A stretch of DNA of 33,923 nucleotides from JBLIOB01 sp047639575 (GCA_047639575.1 JBLIOB010000011.1:1-33923), one strand, 5' to 3'. Counted from the stretch's first letter, positions 16,925-25,987 are shown. Numbers and translations: made by a program. The notes: generated from the sequence alone by a model not told the origin.

Positions 16925-18898
16925 TTATCCTACCATTAACTTTTCTGAGATCTTTTCTTCACCAACAACAGTAGTGATTATGTATAATCCTGGCTTAAGA
17001 TTGTTGCTAGTATCAATTTGAATATCAAATGATCCATCATAATCTCTAATCGCATAAATTTCATTTATGATATGCCCCGTTGCATCCGTCATCATTAAAC
17101 GAATTTCGGAAGAGCCTTTAGAGCACTCCGAAAGCTTTGCTCTGCAATTACCTGGACAAGGGTTCGGATATACAGTTAAAACGCACAGGCTTTCATCAAC
17201 TGTATTTAATACATCAACTACCTCCGGACCATATTCTTCGAACTTACCGTCATAATCAGTTTGTCTAAGCATATAATAATTTGTGCCATCAACGGGATTT
17301 GTATCTTTAAAATCGTAAGCCAACATTGCCGTTGAATTTCCGCCTCCATCAATAGTTTCAAGCACTTCATATGACATTCCATTAGTACTTCTTAATACTT
17401 CGAAATAGTCATTATTTATTTCAGTTGCAGTACGCCATTCCAATACTACGCTTTGATTATAGTACTCGCCTGTAAATGATAGTAATTCAATTGGAAGAGC
17501 TGCAGAAGTTACACATTCTGCATTATTATAAATTGTGCCTGAAGATGTAGTAACTGATCCACCTATAGAAAGCAGTCGGCCGGAGAGAAGCACAGAAGCT
17601 CCTGATCCACAAGCTCCACCATTGGCAAGAAATGTTCCTTGTAAAACAGCATCTGCACCTATAGTAATAGCACCAGGGACAGCGCTGGCTCCTCCAATAA
17701 AAAAAACATTACATCGGTTAGCTCCATTAATTAAAATCATTTTTGATTGTGCTGCTACTGAAAATGCATCAGCAAACTTAAAAACAAACATTGCATCGGC
17801 ATTATTTTGACCGTCTAAGACTAGAGTGCCTCCTAAAGATCCAACACTGTTTATGAAATAAACCCCAGCATTAATCGTTTCCCCGCCTGGAGCACCACTT
17901 CCAAAATTTGCTGCGTGTGTAAGAACTGTATTTGGCATGGCCATAAGCGAATTGTAAGCGTTATTTAAATCTATATTCGCTTGCGTTGTACTAGCATCCG
18001 AACTATGATAAGATCCGTTAACAATTGAAGGCCCAAAACCACTTATAGCGCCAAGATCTGTTCCAATATTGCCAATGATTTTGCTGGTGCCGGTATTTTC
18101 TAAAGCGCCTAAGCTGGTATAAAGAGAGTAGCTTGAAAGAATACCCAAAACATCAGCGGCAGGATTACAGCTCGGTTCACAAAATATTGGAATGGTAGAA
18201 GTGCCAGGAGGAGGACTTGATGTAGCGTTAGCTCCATTAGTAATGGCTCCTTCAAAGGTAAGCATTCTTCCTTCAAGAACAACAGCATCGCCAAGGTCAA
18301 TAGCTCCTGAGTTTGAAAATAAGGTTCCTTTTAAGTTAGCCTTTGCCGCAACAGAAATAGCATTCTGAGCAATAAAAAAAACATTGCAAGATTGTGTTCC
18401 ATTAATTAAATTAACCACTGCATCAGCTTCAACTGTCATTGCGGCTCCAAACTTAATTATAAAGAAAGCATCAGGATCTCCCAAGCCATTAAGAGTAAGA
18501 GTTCCTTTTATAGATCCTGCGGCAGCTATGGAGTAAACTCCAGGCGTAATCGTTTCTCCGCCTGGAGCAACACTTCCAAAAGCTGGAGTATGGGTGGATG
18601 GATAGTCCACAAAAAGAGCGTTAAGATGAATGTACAACTTCACTAAATCGTAACGAACCTGATCAGTTACAGCATCGGCATTGTATGTATTACCAACAAA
18701 AGATGGTGGCGCATCAAATCCGCTAATTATTCCAAAATTTGTACCAGCATCGCCTGTCCAAGTGGCTCCGGCTGCATTTGTAATTGCCCCAGCACCGGTA
18801 TACCCTTCAAAAGTAGTAAGACTACCTAAATTAATTGTTTGCCCAAAGCTTGTTAGTCCAAATAGGATTAGAGCTATAATTAAGATTTTCTTTTTCAT
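16925..18898 (-). CDS. Secreted protein with two ice-binding-like DUF3494 domains and a T9SS sorting domain
   Basis: 657 residues: a signal peptide (cut after SFGQ, residue 20); DUF3494 domain 1 (about 22-230; GGETITPGVYSIAAAGSIKG, TLTLNGLGDPDAFFIIKF, INGTQSCNVFFIAQ, LEGRMLTFEGAIT); DUF3494 domain 2 (about 245-465, with matching GGETINAGVYFINSVGSLGG, TLVLDGQNNADAMFVFKF, INGANRCNVFFIGG, LSGRLLSIGGSVT); a linker domain (LPIELLSFTGEYYNQSVVLE); and a T9SS C-terminal domain (VYPNPCPGNCRAKLSE onward). DUF3494 is the beta-solenoid fold of many bacterial and algal ice-binding proteins, but members also include adhesins, so ice binding is inferred. The protein should be secreted or displayed on the cell surface. 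Confidence 0.9.
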   Translation of the reverse strand: MKKKILIIALILFGLTSFGQTINLGSLTTFEGYTGAGAITNAAGATWTGDAGTNFGIISGFDAPPSFVGNTYNADAVTDQVRYDLVKLYIHLNALFVDYPSTHTPAFGSVAPGGETITPGVYSIAAAGSIKGTLTLNGLGDPDAFFIIKFGAAMTVEADAVVNLINGTQSCNVFFIAQNAISVAAKANLKGTLFSNSGAIDLGDAVVLEGRMLTFEGAITNGANATSSPPPGTSTIPIFCEPSCNPAADVLGILSSYSLYTSLGALENTGTSKIIGNIGTDLGAISGFGPSIVNGSYHSSDASTTQANIDLNNAYNSLMAMPNTVLTHAANFGSGAPGGETINAGVYFINSVGSLGGTLVLDGQNNADAMFVFKFADAFSVAAQSKMILINGANRCNVFFIGGASAVPGAITIGADAVLQGTFLANGGACGSGASVLLSGRLLSIGGSVTTSSGTIYNNAECVTSAALPIELLSFTGEYYNQSVVLEWRTATEINNDYFEVLRSTNGMSYEVLETIDGGGNSTAMLAYDFKDTNPVDGTNYYMLRQTDYDGKFEEYGPEVVDVLNTVDESLCVLTVYPNPCPGNCRAKLSECSKGSSEIRLMMTDATGHIINEIYAIRDYDGSFDIQIDTSNNLKPGLYIITTVVGEEKISEKLMVG

Positions 18899-19035
18899 AA
18901 TATTGCCATTAATTCGTTTCCGTTGTTATCTCGATGAGTAGTCTAACGGTTGCACATAACGTTTCACCTAAAGTAAGCAGAAACGGTTTGGTAGGCAAGG
19001 TATTAGCTTTATTGGTCTCAGAAAGAGTTAAAACT

Positions 19036-19568
19036 ATGCACTTTCAGTGCATCTCGCTTTAGCTTCTAAAAATTTCCGATCTTTGTTATGTGGACAATCA
19101 GCGAACATCAGGACATACCGTATCTCGACTGACAGTACATATAGTTTGGGCAACCAAATATCGATATTCTGTTCTTGAAGGAGATATAAAACATCGTTGC
19201 CGTACTCTATTGCAACAAATTTGCGAAGCAGAGGATGTAATAATATTGAAGGGAGTTGTGTCAAGTAATCATGTTCACATGCACATAAATTATCTTCCTT
19301 CTAGTTCAATAAGTGATTTGGTCAAAAAGCTGAAAGGACGAAGTTCAAGGAAATTGCAACAAGAATTTCCTGAGTTGAAAAAGAAATATTGGGGTAGACA
19401 TTTCTGGGCAATAGGTTACGGCTGTTGGAGCATAGGAAATATAACAGATGAAATGGTTAATGAATACCTCGAACATCACAGGAAACCAGATGATGATGGA
19501 AGTTCCAATTTTATTTTGGAGGAATGACTTTCAGTCATCTCTAAAACTATGGACTTTCAGTCCATAGT
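19036..19568 (+). mobile_element. IS200-type element with hairpin ends
   Basis: A single Y1 transposase gene is flanked by hairpins rather than inverted repeats. The left end has ATGCACT-TTC-AGTGCAT (19036-19052). The right end has ATGACT-TTC-AGTCAT (19524-19538) and ACTATGGACT-TTC-AGTCCATAGT (19546-19568). All share the CT-TTC-AG apex and differ in compensating stem bases, as expected for subterminal structures recognised by HUH transposases. No accessory TnpB gene is present. Exact cleavage sites cannot be fixed from one copy. Confidence 0.82.
19090..19527 (+). CDS. tnpA: IS200/IS605-type Y1 transposase TnpA
   Basis: 145 residues starting at GTG 19090; no in-frame ATG exists near the N-terminus. 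The HUH motif is HVHMH (H61, H63) and the likely nucleophile is Y126 in MVNEYLEHH. Other family segments are VHIVWATKYR, the VVSSNHVHMHINYLP block and WGRHFWAIGYG. It is a single-strand DNA transposase that cuts and joins at hairpin-bearing ends. The frame is intact, so it may be active. The TGA stop sits inside the first right-end hairpin. Confidence 0.92.
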   Translation: MDNQRTSGHTVSRLTVHIVWATKYRYSVLEGDIKHRCRTLLQQICEAEDVIILKGVVSSNHVHMHINYLPSSSISDLVKKLKGRSSRKLQQEFPELKKKYWGRHFWAIGYGCWSIGNITDEMVNEYLEHHRKPDDDGSSNFILEE

Positions 19569-19686
19569 GGTTTATTTCCGTAAACTTGCTAGCGTTGGCA
19601 GAAGACATACTCTTTGACAAGTTTTGGCTCGTGTGGCTAGTTTTTGAGCGACTTGGCAATGTGTATGGCTTTAGCGTTGGCTATTT

Positions 19687-21369
19687 TCACACTCGGGTTA
19701 ATTCATCCATTAAAGCTTTACGATGTGAATATTGTTTCCTAAATAATTCTATCAAGTCATTTGCTTGTTCATTCCCGCCTAGTTTTTTCATTCTACGTAA
19801 ATATCTACAAGCTGTTTGGTAATGATTTCGCCCAATATATTTTTCTACATAATTCGTAATTCTTTCGCTGTACAATTCAATTAATTCTGAAGAATAGTCA
19901 TTCGATAAATATTGTTCGTTTTGTTGGATGTTTTCCATAGAGAGGTTTTGTTTAAGCATAATAAATAATCTATCCCACCATTCTTCTTTTATGTAAATCT
20001 TTCGGATTAACTCAGTGTAAGTCCATTTGCTTTTAGGTGTTATCTCTATTATTATTTTTTCTAAAAATGGATGCCAATTTTCACCCTCAACATTCTCTTT
20101 AAGAATTTGGTAGTAATCTTGTTCGGGATGAAAGTTATCAATAAATAGAAACCTTGAGTATTCAATAATTTTTGAAGTTTCATTTTTAAACTGCGCTACC
20201 TTTAGTAGCCAATTGTACCAAACCTTTACTAATCCTGGTTTGTCTTTTTTATCACACTTAATTCCGTCCTCTGAAAGTTGTATTACTCTTTTAAAGTCTT
20301 TGTTTTTAAATGCTTTTTCAATCTCTTTTGTTCTTATTGATGAATTTGAAATGTGCTTATTGATGTATTTCTCAACTTCTTTTTCATTCTTAAACTTTCT
20401 CAGTAAATCTAATTTAAAGGATTGAGCTCTTTCTCTTTCATAATCTCCATTAACGGAATCTAAACAATCAAGAATTATATCTGCATCACTTTCTTTATCA
20501 ATTAATTCACAAGCAGTATGAAGCATTCCTAAATGCCAATCCCAATCTTCAAATAGTTTTTGCTTAAAAGCAGAAATACAATATTCAAAGATTTCTTGTT
20601 TAAGTTGAGTAGGAATTTTCTCTTTTGTCAAATTAGAAAGTAACTCCATAGCCGATTCTATAAAATAGCCTAAATCTCCATTACTGTCATCTCCATACTG
20701 AAAAGATTCTGTAATTTCTTCCAATAAAGCGGTACTGATGTAAAATACATTTTCAAAACTATTGTTAGCTAAATACTTTTTGGCATTTTCTAAAAATGGT
20801 TCTGTTGTGTTTACTACATATTTCATATCCGACCATCCTATCCAACCATCTCTTCCTGCTGCTGATTGTAAAATTGAATGAATCTGTTTTTGATAAAATT
20901 CTTTTGATTGGTTCTGACTTAAATGCCCAAATGATGCTAAAAAGTAGTTCCTGAATTTTTTATCCTTTTTGCTGTTTTCTTCCACAAAATCAACTAACTC
21001 TTTGTGTGGAATTTCTTTTAGTAATTCCTTTACTTGTTGAGAAACGGATTTTGTTTTTGTCTTTCTTGGTTTAGAAATAATCGGTTGGTTTAGTTCTAAT
21101 TCATCTTGTTGTAAATGAAAAATCACGGCAACTACGTGTTTACAAATTGGTCCCATATCGTAAGGGCAATCGCAATTATGTTCAGTAATGGTATCGTTAC
21201 TAATCTCTAATTGAACGGTATACTCTTCCGTACCTGAAACAATGGCTTCATATTCTCCAGTAGAAATTTCTGAAAAATCAGTTATCGCACTACTTTTAAA
21301 GTAGGCTAAACCTCTTTTTAATATTTTTTCATCAATGAGTTGCTCAAATTCGGTTAATGATATTTTCAT
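19687..21369 (-). CDS. SWIM zinc-finger protein
   Basis: 560 residues. The N-terminal ~80 hold a SWIM domain with ligands C66, C68, C76 and H78 (HNCDCPYDMGPICKHVVAV), preceded by the usual RGLAYFKSSAITDF. The remainder is a long, mainly alpha-helical, charged region (RKTKTKSVSQQVKELLKEIP onward) that looks like helical repeats. SWIM domains bind DNA or proteins, and their genes often sit beside helicases or ATPases. Here the gene follows an unknown 256-residue gene by 12 bases and is apparently third in an operon whose first gene was cut by an IS256-type element. No signal peptide is present; the function is unknown. Confidence 0.83.
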   Translation of the reverse strand: MKISLTEFEQLIDEKILKRGLAYFKSSAITDFSEISTGEYEAIVSGTEEYTVQLEISNDTITEHNCDCPYDMGPICKHVVAVIFHLQQDELELNQPIISKPRKTKTKSVSQQVKELLKEIPHKELVDFVEENSKKDKKFRNYFLASFGHLSQNQSKEFYQKQIHSILQSAAGRDGWIGWSDMKYVVNTTEPFLENAKKYLANNSFENVFYISTALLEEITESFQYGDDSNGDLGYFIESAMELLSNLTKEKIPTQLKQEIFEYCISAFKQKLFEDWDWHLGMLHTACELIDKESDADIILDCLDSVNGDYERERAQSFKLDLLRKFKNEKEVEKYINKHISNSSIRTKEIEKAFKNKDFKRVIQLSEDGIKCDKKDKPGLVKVWYNWLLKVAQFKNETSKIIEYSRFLFIDNFHPEQDYYQILKENVEGENWHPFLEKIIIEITPKSKWTYTELIRKIYIKEEWWDRLFIMLKQNLSMENIQQNEQYLSNDYSSELIELYSERITNYVEKYIGRNHYQTACRYLRRMKKLGGNEQANDLIELFRKQYSHRKALMDELTRV

Positions 21370-21381
21370 TTTTTAAAGGGT

Positions 21382-22152
21382 TTATTCTGACTTTAAAATG
21401 GGTTTTTTTTCTAAATCATAAATCAATTGAGAGGTTTCAACACGAAACCAAAGGTTAAACATTTTATAATTACGTTTTTGAGGCCATTCTTTTTTATTGG
21501 TGTGCCATTCTTCTAATTCCATTATAAAGAATTTATCGAATTTCTTTTTAAGATAGGTTTCTAAATCTTCTATCTCATCCGCAACTAAATAAGTATTGAT
21601 TTCTCTAATATCACCAATTTCATCATTGGGATAAAGATTATTAAGCCAATCTACAAAGGGTTGTAGTGGCTTTAGAATAATTGCACTACGATTAATATAG
21701 TTTTCTTCAAAATCATTTGGAGTAACCTCATTATCTAGCACATCCATCATATTAGCCAAATAAGCTTCTTTTTCCAGTGTTATAACACTCAGTATAGGGT
21801 CTTCGCCTACTTGAACTTCCTTTAATTCATAATCAACAATAAAATTCTCATACTCCTTGAAATTAGAAACCTTATAATCAACCATCTTTTTTAGCAAAGA
21901 ATAATTGATATCATCATTTTTATCTTGAACTGATAAAATACTTTTTTCAAACTCCTGATTTGGTGTGATAATTTGCATATTTCCAAAATTCCAAGCATTT
22001 ATGGCAAATTCAAAAATGTCTTCTATGTATTCTATGTCTCTAAATTCATTTGAAAATGGTGTCATAAACTGTTCTAATAATTCAGAATATTTCACCCCTT
22101 TATTTTGGACAACCTTATTGCTTCCAAACATACTGATTACTTTGTTTTTCAT
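21382..22152 (-). CDS. Unknown protein, partner of the SWIM gene
   Basis: 256 residues, acidic, no signal peptide or membrane helix. The C-terminal part is rich in aromatic residues (MELEEWHTNKKEWPQKRNYK) and the N-terminal part opens MKNKVISMFGSNKVV. I do not recognise a family. It starts 8 bases after the stop of the truncated gene at 22161 and ends 12 bases before the SWIM gene, all on the minus strand, so the three were probably one operon. Confidence 0.68.
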   Translation of the reverse strand: MKNKVISMFGSNKVVQNKGVKYSELLEQFMTPFSNEFRDIEYIEDIFEFAINAWNFGNMQIITPNQEFEKSILSVQDKNDDINYSLLKKMVDYKVSNFKEYENFIVDYELKEVQVGEDPILSVITLEKEAYLANMMDVLDNEVTPNDFEENYINRSAIILKPLQPFVDWLNNLYPNDEIGDIREINTYLVADEIEDLETYLKKKFDKFFIMELEEWHTNKKEWPQKRNYKMFNLWFRVETSQLIYDLEKKPILKSE

Positions 22153-22160
22153 TTTTTTTG

Positions 22161-22412
22161 TTAAAAAGCATTAAACTTATCTCCCATAGCGTGTTTTAAA
22201 TTCCATTTTTTGATGGTGTCCAAAGCACGTTCGAGTACAATTAACTTTTGGTTTATATTGGCTTTGAAATGCTCTACAGTTTCATCGGCAATAATTACGT
22301 CTAAACAGATTAAGGTTTCTTTGTTGTCAACTGTAGCAAGTAGAATCTCATTGTTTTTAAATTCGGCTTGCGTAGTTAATGGGACTATGCAGAATTTTGT
22401 GTTTGAGTTAAA
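22161..22412 (-). pseudogene. C-terminal fragment of an unknown gene cut by an insertion sequence
   Basis: A minus-strand frame with no start of its own runs from the insertion-sequence border (about 22412) to TAA at 22161, giving about 83 residues: NSNTKFCIVPLTTQAEF, then ILLATVDNKETLICLDVIIA and ERALDTIKKWNLKHAMGDKF, ending NAF. The even residue use and tight 8-base gap to the next gene show it was real coding sequence. The 5' part was lost when the IS256-family element arrived or through later deletion. I cannot identify the family from this tail. Confidence 0.68.
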
Positions 22413-22423
22413 AAATCATTATC

Positions 22424-23470
22424 TCAATTCATAGGTTTGATTCTGTTTTCAAAGTTAATATACAATTGATTGTAGACTTGTGCCCATCCAGCTCGTGACT
22501 TTTTCCATTTTTTTCAAATTTGTTGGAATGCAAGGTAAATGGATTTGATAGCTGCATTGTCGTTTGGAAATACCTTTTTATTTCTGGTGTATTTCCTGAG
22601 TCCAGCATTAAAGCTCTCAATAATATTGGTGGTGTAAATAAGCTTTCTGATTTCTATTGGGTATTGGAGAAAGGCAGTGAGGTTATCCCAGTTGGATTCC
22701 CATGATTTTACAGCCATTAGATACTTCGATTCCCAAGTCATTTTAAAGTGCTCAAAAGCGTCTTTAGCCATCTTTTCGTTGGAAGATTGATAAATGGCCT
22801 TGATGTCTTTCATAATGGCTTTACCATCTTTGTAACTCTCATACTTCAGGGGGTTCCTAATCTGATGGACCATGCAAATTTGTCGAATACTATCAGGAAA
22901 TGCAGCCTCTACAGCTTTGTCTAATCCCGTTAGGTTATCTGATCACAGAAAAATAATATCTTGAACTCCACGGCTCTTCAAGTCATCGAAAATAGAGAGC
23001 CAGGAAGAAGCACTTTCTGTTTCAATAATACTCATATTCAAAATGTCTTGTTGACCCTCCATATTGATCCCCAAGGCAATCATACAGGCTTTTGAAAGTA
23101 CTTTCCCGTCTTGCCGAATTTTGTAGTGAATTGCATCAATCCAAACCACGGCATATTGATCTTCTAAAGGCCTGTTTTGCCAATCTTTTATGTCATCCAA
23201 TAACTAATTGGTAATCAAAGAAACCTAAGAAGGAGAATAGCTCACTCCGTAGGTACTTTCTACAAAATCAACAATATCAGAATTGCTCATACCTTTAGCA
23301 TAAAGTAATTGAATGCACTCTTCCAATTCCTCAGACATCGTCTGATGTTTAGGTACAATTCCAGGGTATAGGGTTCTTTTCCGTTGGGGTATCAACAATG
23401 ATTTGAATACTGTTATTTTACTATCAAACTCAACAAGTGCCAATGCGTTCAAAATTCTCAACCAAATCAA
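22424..23470 (-). pseudogene. Decayed IS256-family (Mutator-type) transposase
   Basis: One minus-strand reading frame carries family segments throughout: ECIQLLYAKGMSNSDIVDFV, WQNRPLEDQYAVVWIDAIHY, GINMEGQQDI, DDLKSRGVQDIIF, MVHQIRNPLKYESYKDGKAI, KSWESNWDNL and RKLIYTTNIIESFNAGLRK (with the catalytic Glu). The frame is broken by four in-frame stops and no frameshift: TAG after SYSPS, TAG after VSLITN, TGA after DIIFL, and TGA after AFQQI. The N-terminus is also degraded or missing. It is inactive. The terminal repeats are not recognisable, so the borders (about 22413 and 23480) are approximate. Confidence 0.85.
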
Positions 23471-23588
23471 CTTTATTTTAGGGGAAGAAAAATAGGTGGT
23501 AATTTTTAAACCTTCACCGTTGGCTAACCAGTAAAATTGAAAGCGTGCCCATAGAATCAGTAATTCAAAACCGGCAAACGGCTAAACG

Positions 23589-25202
23589 TTAGTTTAATAT
23601 AGAAGCTCTTTGAGCCTTCACTTTATCACTTCCAAGGAACTCATCGTAAGGCATTAACTTATCCATAAATCCATTAGGGCCAAGTTCAACAATTCTGGTT
23701 GCAACAGTTTGGGTCAATTCGTGATCATAAGTCTTGAACATCATAGTCCCTTTATAATCAGCCATACCGTTGTTTAATGCAGTAATTGATTCAAGATCAA
23801 GGTGATTGGTTGGTTCGTCCAACATGATCAAATTTGCACTGGCTAACATCGTTTTAGATAGCATACATCTTACTTTCTCACCACCAGATAGTACTGAAGC
23901 AGATTTAAAACTTTCCTCCCCGGTAAAGAGCATCTTTCCTAAAAAACCTCTGATATAAACTTCATCCTTATTGATAGAATATCTTCTCAACCAATCAATT
24001 AGGTTATCCGAAGTGTCAAAGTACTCGCTATTATCGTTAGGTGAATACGTATGCGTAATTGTTTGTCCGAATTCAAAAGTTCCCGAATCAGCTTCTAATT
24101 CGCCAGATAGAATTTTAAACAATGCGGTAACCGCCATGCTGTTGTCAGCAAGGAATGCAATCTTATCTCCTTTGGAAACGTTCAGGTTTAAGTTCTTAAT
24201 CAAAACCTCTCCATCTGAAGAGTAGTTCAGACCATTAACATGTAAAATCTGATCTCCAGCATCTCTTTCTTGAATGAAGATAATGGCAGGATATCTTCTA
24301 CTTGAAGGCTGAATGTCATCTACATTAATCTTATCAAGTAATTTCTTTCTACTGGTTGCTTGCTTAGATTTAGAAGCATTTGCACTAAATCTTGTAATAA
24401 ATTCTTGTAATTCTTTTCGTTTTTCTTCCGCCTTTTTATTCTGATTTGCTTTTTGCGAAGCAGCTAGCTGACTAGATCGATACCAGAAAGTATAGTTACC
24501 GGTAAATACTTTAATCTTGCTAAAATCGATATCTGCAACATGAGTACAAACGGTATCCAAAAAATGTCTATCGTGAGACACTACGATTACTGTATTCTGA
24601 AAATCCAGTAGAAAATCTTCTAACCAGGTGATCGTCTTCGTATCTAAATCGTTGGTAGGTTCGTCCAATATTAATAAGTCAGGATTACCAAATAAAGCCT
24701 GAGCAAGCAACACTCTTACTTTAAGTGTTCCCTCTAATTCTTTAACTTGCTTATAGTGTTCTTCTTCTTTAAGGTCTAATCCGGATAGGAGCGAAGCAGC
24801 ATCCGATTCAGCATTCCAACCATCCATTTCGGCAAACTGAGCTTCTAGTTCGGCCGCCTTTATACCATCTGCTTCAGAAAAATCTGGCCTCGCGTAGATT
24901 TCATCCTTTTCTTTCATTAGAGCCCATAACTTATCGTGACCCATCATTACTGTATCCAGAACGGTAAACTCATCAAACTTGAAATGATCCTGACTTAGCA
25001 CAGCCATTCGCTTACCAGGCTCAAAATCAATCGCTCCTGTATTCGCGTCAATCTCTCCTGATAAAATCTTCAAAAACGTAGACTTTCCAGAGCCGTTTGC
25101 ACCAATTACCCCATAGCAATTCCCATGAGTGAACTTGATGTTTACTTCATCAAACAGAATTCTTTTTCCGTACTGAAGTGAGATGTTAGTTGCTGAAATC
25201 AT
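23589..25202 (-). CDS. ABC-F family ATPase (YbiT-like)
   Basis: 537 residues from the ATG at 25202; an in-frame ATG nine codons earlier is possible, but MISATNISLQYGKRILF is the usual family start, and the promoter box at 25227-25234 leaves no room for the longer form. Two ATPase domains lie in one chain without membrane helices. Domain 1 has Walker A GANGSGKST (34-42) and LILDEPTNDLD with VSHDRHF. Domain 2 has VLSGGEKVR and IMLDEPTNHLD, but its Walker A is reduced to LADNSMAVTALFKIL with no Gly-Lys. The linker (AEEKRKELQEFITRFSANAS) is the ABC-F P-site interaction region. ABC-F proteins act on stalled ribosomes; the exact role of the YbiT group is poorly defined. Confidence 0.92.
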   Translation of the reverse strand: MISATNISLQYGKRILFDEVNIKFTHGNCYGVIGANGSGKSTFLKILSGEIDANTGAIDFEPGKRMAVLSQDHFKFDEFTVLDTVMMGHDKLWALMKEKDEIYARPDFSEADGIKAAELEAQFAEMDGWNAESDAASLLSGLDLKEEEHYKQVKELEGTLKVRVLLAQALFGNPDLLILDEPTNDLDTKTITWLEDFLLDFQNTVIVVSHDRHFLDTVCTHVADIDFSKIKVFTGNYTFWYRSSQLAASQKANQNKKAEEKRKELQEFITRFSANASKSKQATSRKKLLDKINVDDIQPSSRRYPAIIFIQERDAGDQILHVNGLNYSSDGEVLIKNLNLNVSKGDKIAFLADNSMAVTALFKILSGELEADSGTFEFGQTITHTYSPNDNSEYFDTSDNLIDWLRRYSINKDEVYIRGFLGKMLFTGEESFKSASVLSGGEKVRCMLSKTMLASANLIMLDEPTNHLDLESITALNNGMADYKGTMMFKTYDHELTQTVATRIVELGPNGFMDKLMPYDEFLGSDKVKAQRASILN

Positions 25203-25226
25203 TACAATGCCTTTGAAATTTGGGTG

Positions 25227-25234
25227 CAAAGGTA
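25227..25234 (-). promoter_or_regulatory. Bacteroidetes-type -7 promoter box (TACCTTTG) of the ABC-F gene
   Basis: On the minus strand this reads TACCTTTG, an exact TAnnTTTG match, 24 bases before the ATG at 25202. The same octamer stands before typA. Its location inside the longer ORF version argues for the downstream start. Confidence 0.55.
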
Positions 25235-25363
25235 AGTGTTAAAGAGGAAAAGAGAAAGGAAAGGGAATTGGGATTTACAATATAGGATTTACGAATTCAA
25301 TTTTTGTAGCTTAAATGATGATCGATGCCTTCAGAAAGCGTAATTCAAAAATCTAAAACTTCT

Positions 25364-25852
25364 TTACTTAAGGCCTTTCTTAATGGTTTCTACCATTTCA
25401 AAAACTGCAGGACAGACTTCTGTATTCTTAAGTGTTAAATTCAAAAGCTGCTTTTGTTTCACTCGATCTGTATGGGGGAATTCTTTACATGCTTTGGGCC
25501 GTACATCGTAAATGGAGCAGTAATTATCTTCCCCTAAGAAGACACAAGGCATTGTTTTAAAAACATAATCTTGATCTTCATCTACCCGGATGTATTTTTC
25601 AATGAAGCCCTGCGGTTTCAATTTCAAATGCTTCGATATACGCTGTATATCCTTATCGGTTATGAGTGGGCCAGTGGTTTTGCAGCAATTACCACAATCT
25701 AAGCAGTCAATTCGTTCAAAGGTCTCATAGTGTGCATCATGAATAATTCGATCTACGTCTTGATCTCTTTTTGATTTTAGTTTCTTGATAACCTTAGCAT
25801 TTTCATTACTTAAGGCTTTAGCAGAAGCTTCTATGAGGTTAAGGTCTATCAT
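25364..25852 (-). CDS. YkgJ-family cysteine-cluster protein
   Basis: 162 residues, cytoplasmic. The cluster opens CLDCGNCCKTTGP (C50, C53, C56, C57) and continues MPCVFLGEDNYCSIYDVRP with KACKEFPH and a late VCPAVFEM, the arrangement of the zinc/iron-chelating CxxCxxCC family. Biochemical roles in this family are mostly unknown, with metal binding the safe statement. It is transcribed alone on the minus strand. Confidence 0.88.
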   Translation of the reverse strand: MIDLNLIEASAKALSNENAKVIKKLKSKRDQDVDRIIHDAHYETFERIDCLDCGNCCKTTGPLITDKDIQRISKHLKLKPQGFIEKYIRVDEDQDYVFKTMPCVFLGEDNYCSIYDVRPKACKEFPHTDRVKQKQLLNLTLKNTEVCPAVFEMVETIKKGLK

Positions 25853-25987
25853 TTAGATTGAAGTTCGCATCTCTTGTGAGGTAAAACTAACCGTAAAATT
25901 AAGTTAATTTCTTATTTTAAAATTAAAATCCATCAAGCAGGAATTTGAGATTCAGATATTCTAATTAAAAGGGTTCGAATGTTAGTT

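Noticed and set aside
17535..17810. Plus-strand open frame inside the ice-binding-like gene
   Set aside because: It is opposite a well-supported coding frame with recognisable repeated domains; the frame has no family features and low-complexity Pro/Ala content.
18941..19690. Integron attC-like sites around the IS200 element (repeated CTAACG/CGTTGGC strings)
   Set aside because: No pair of core sites fits the RYYYAAC/GTTRRRY pattern with the expected inner boxes, no integrase is present, and the strings are short.
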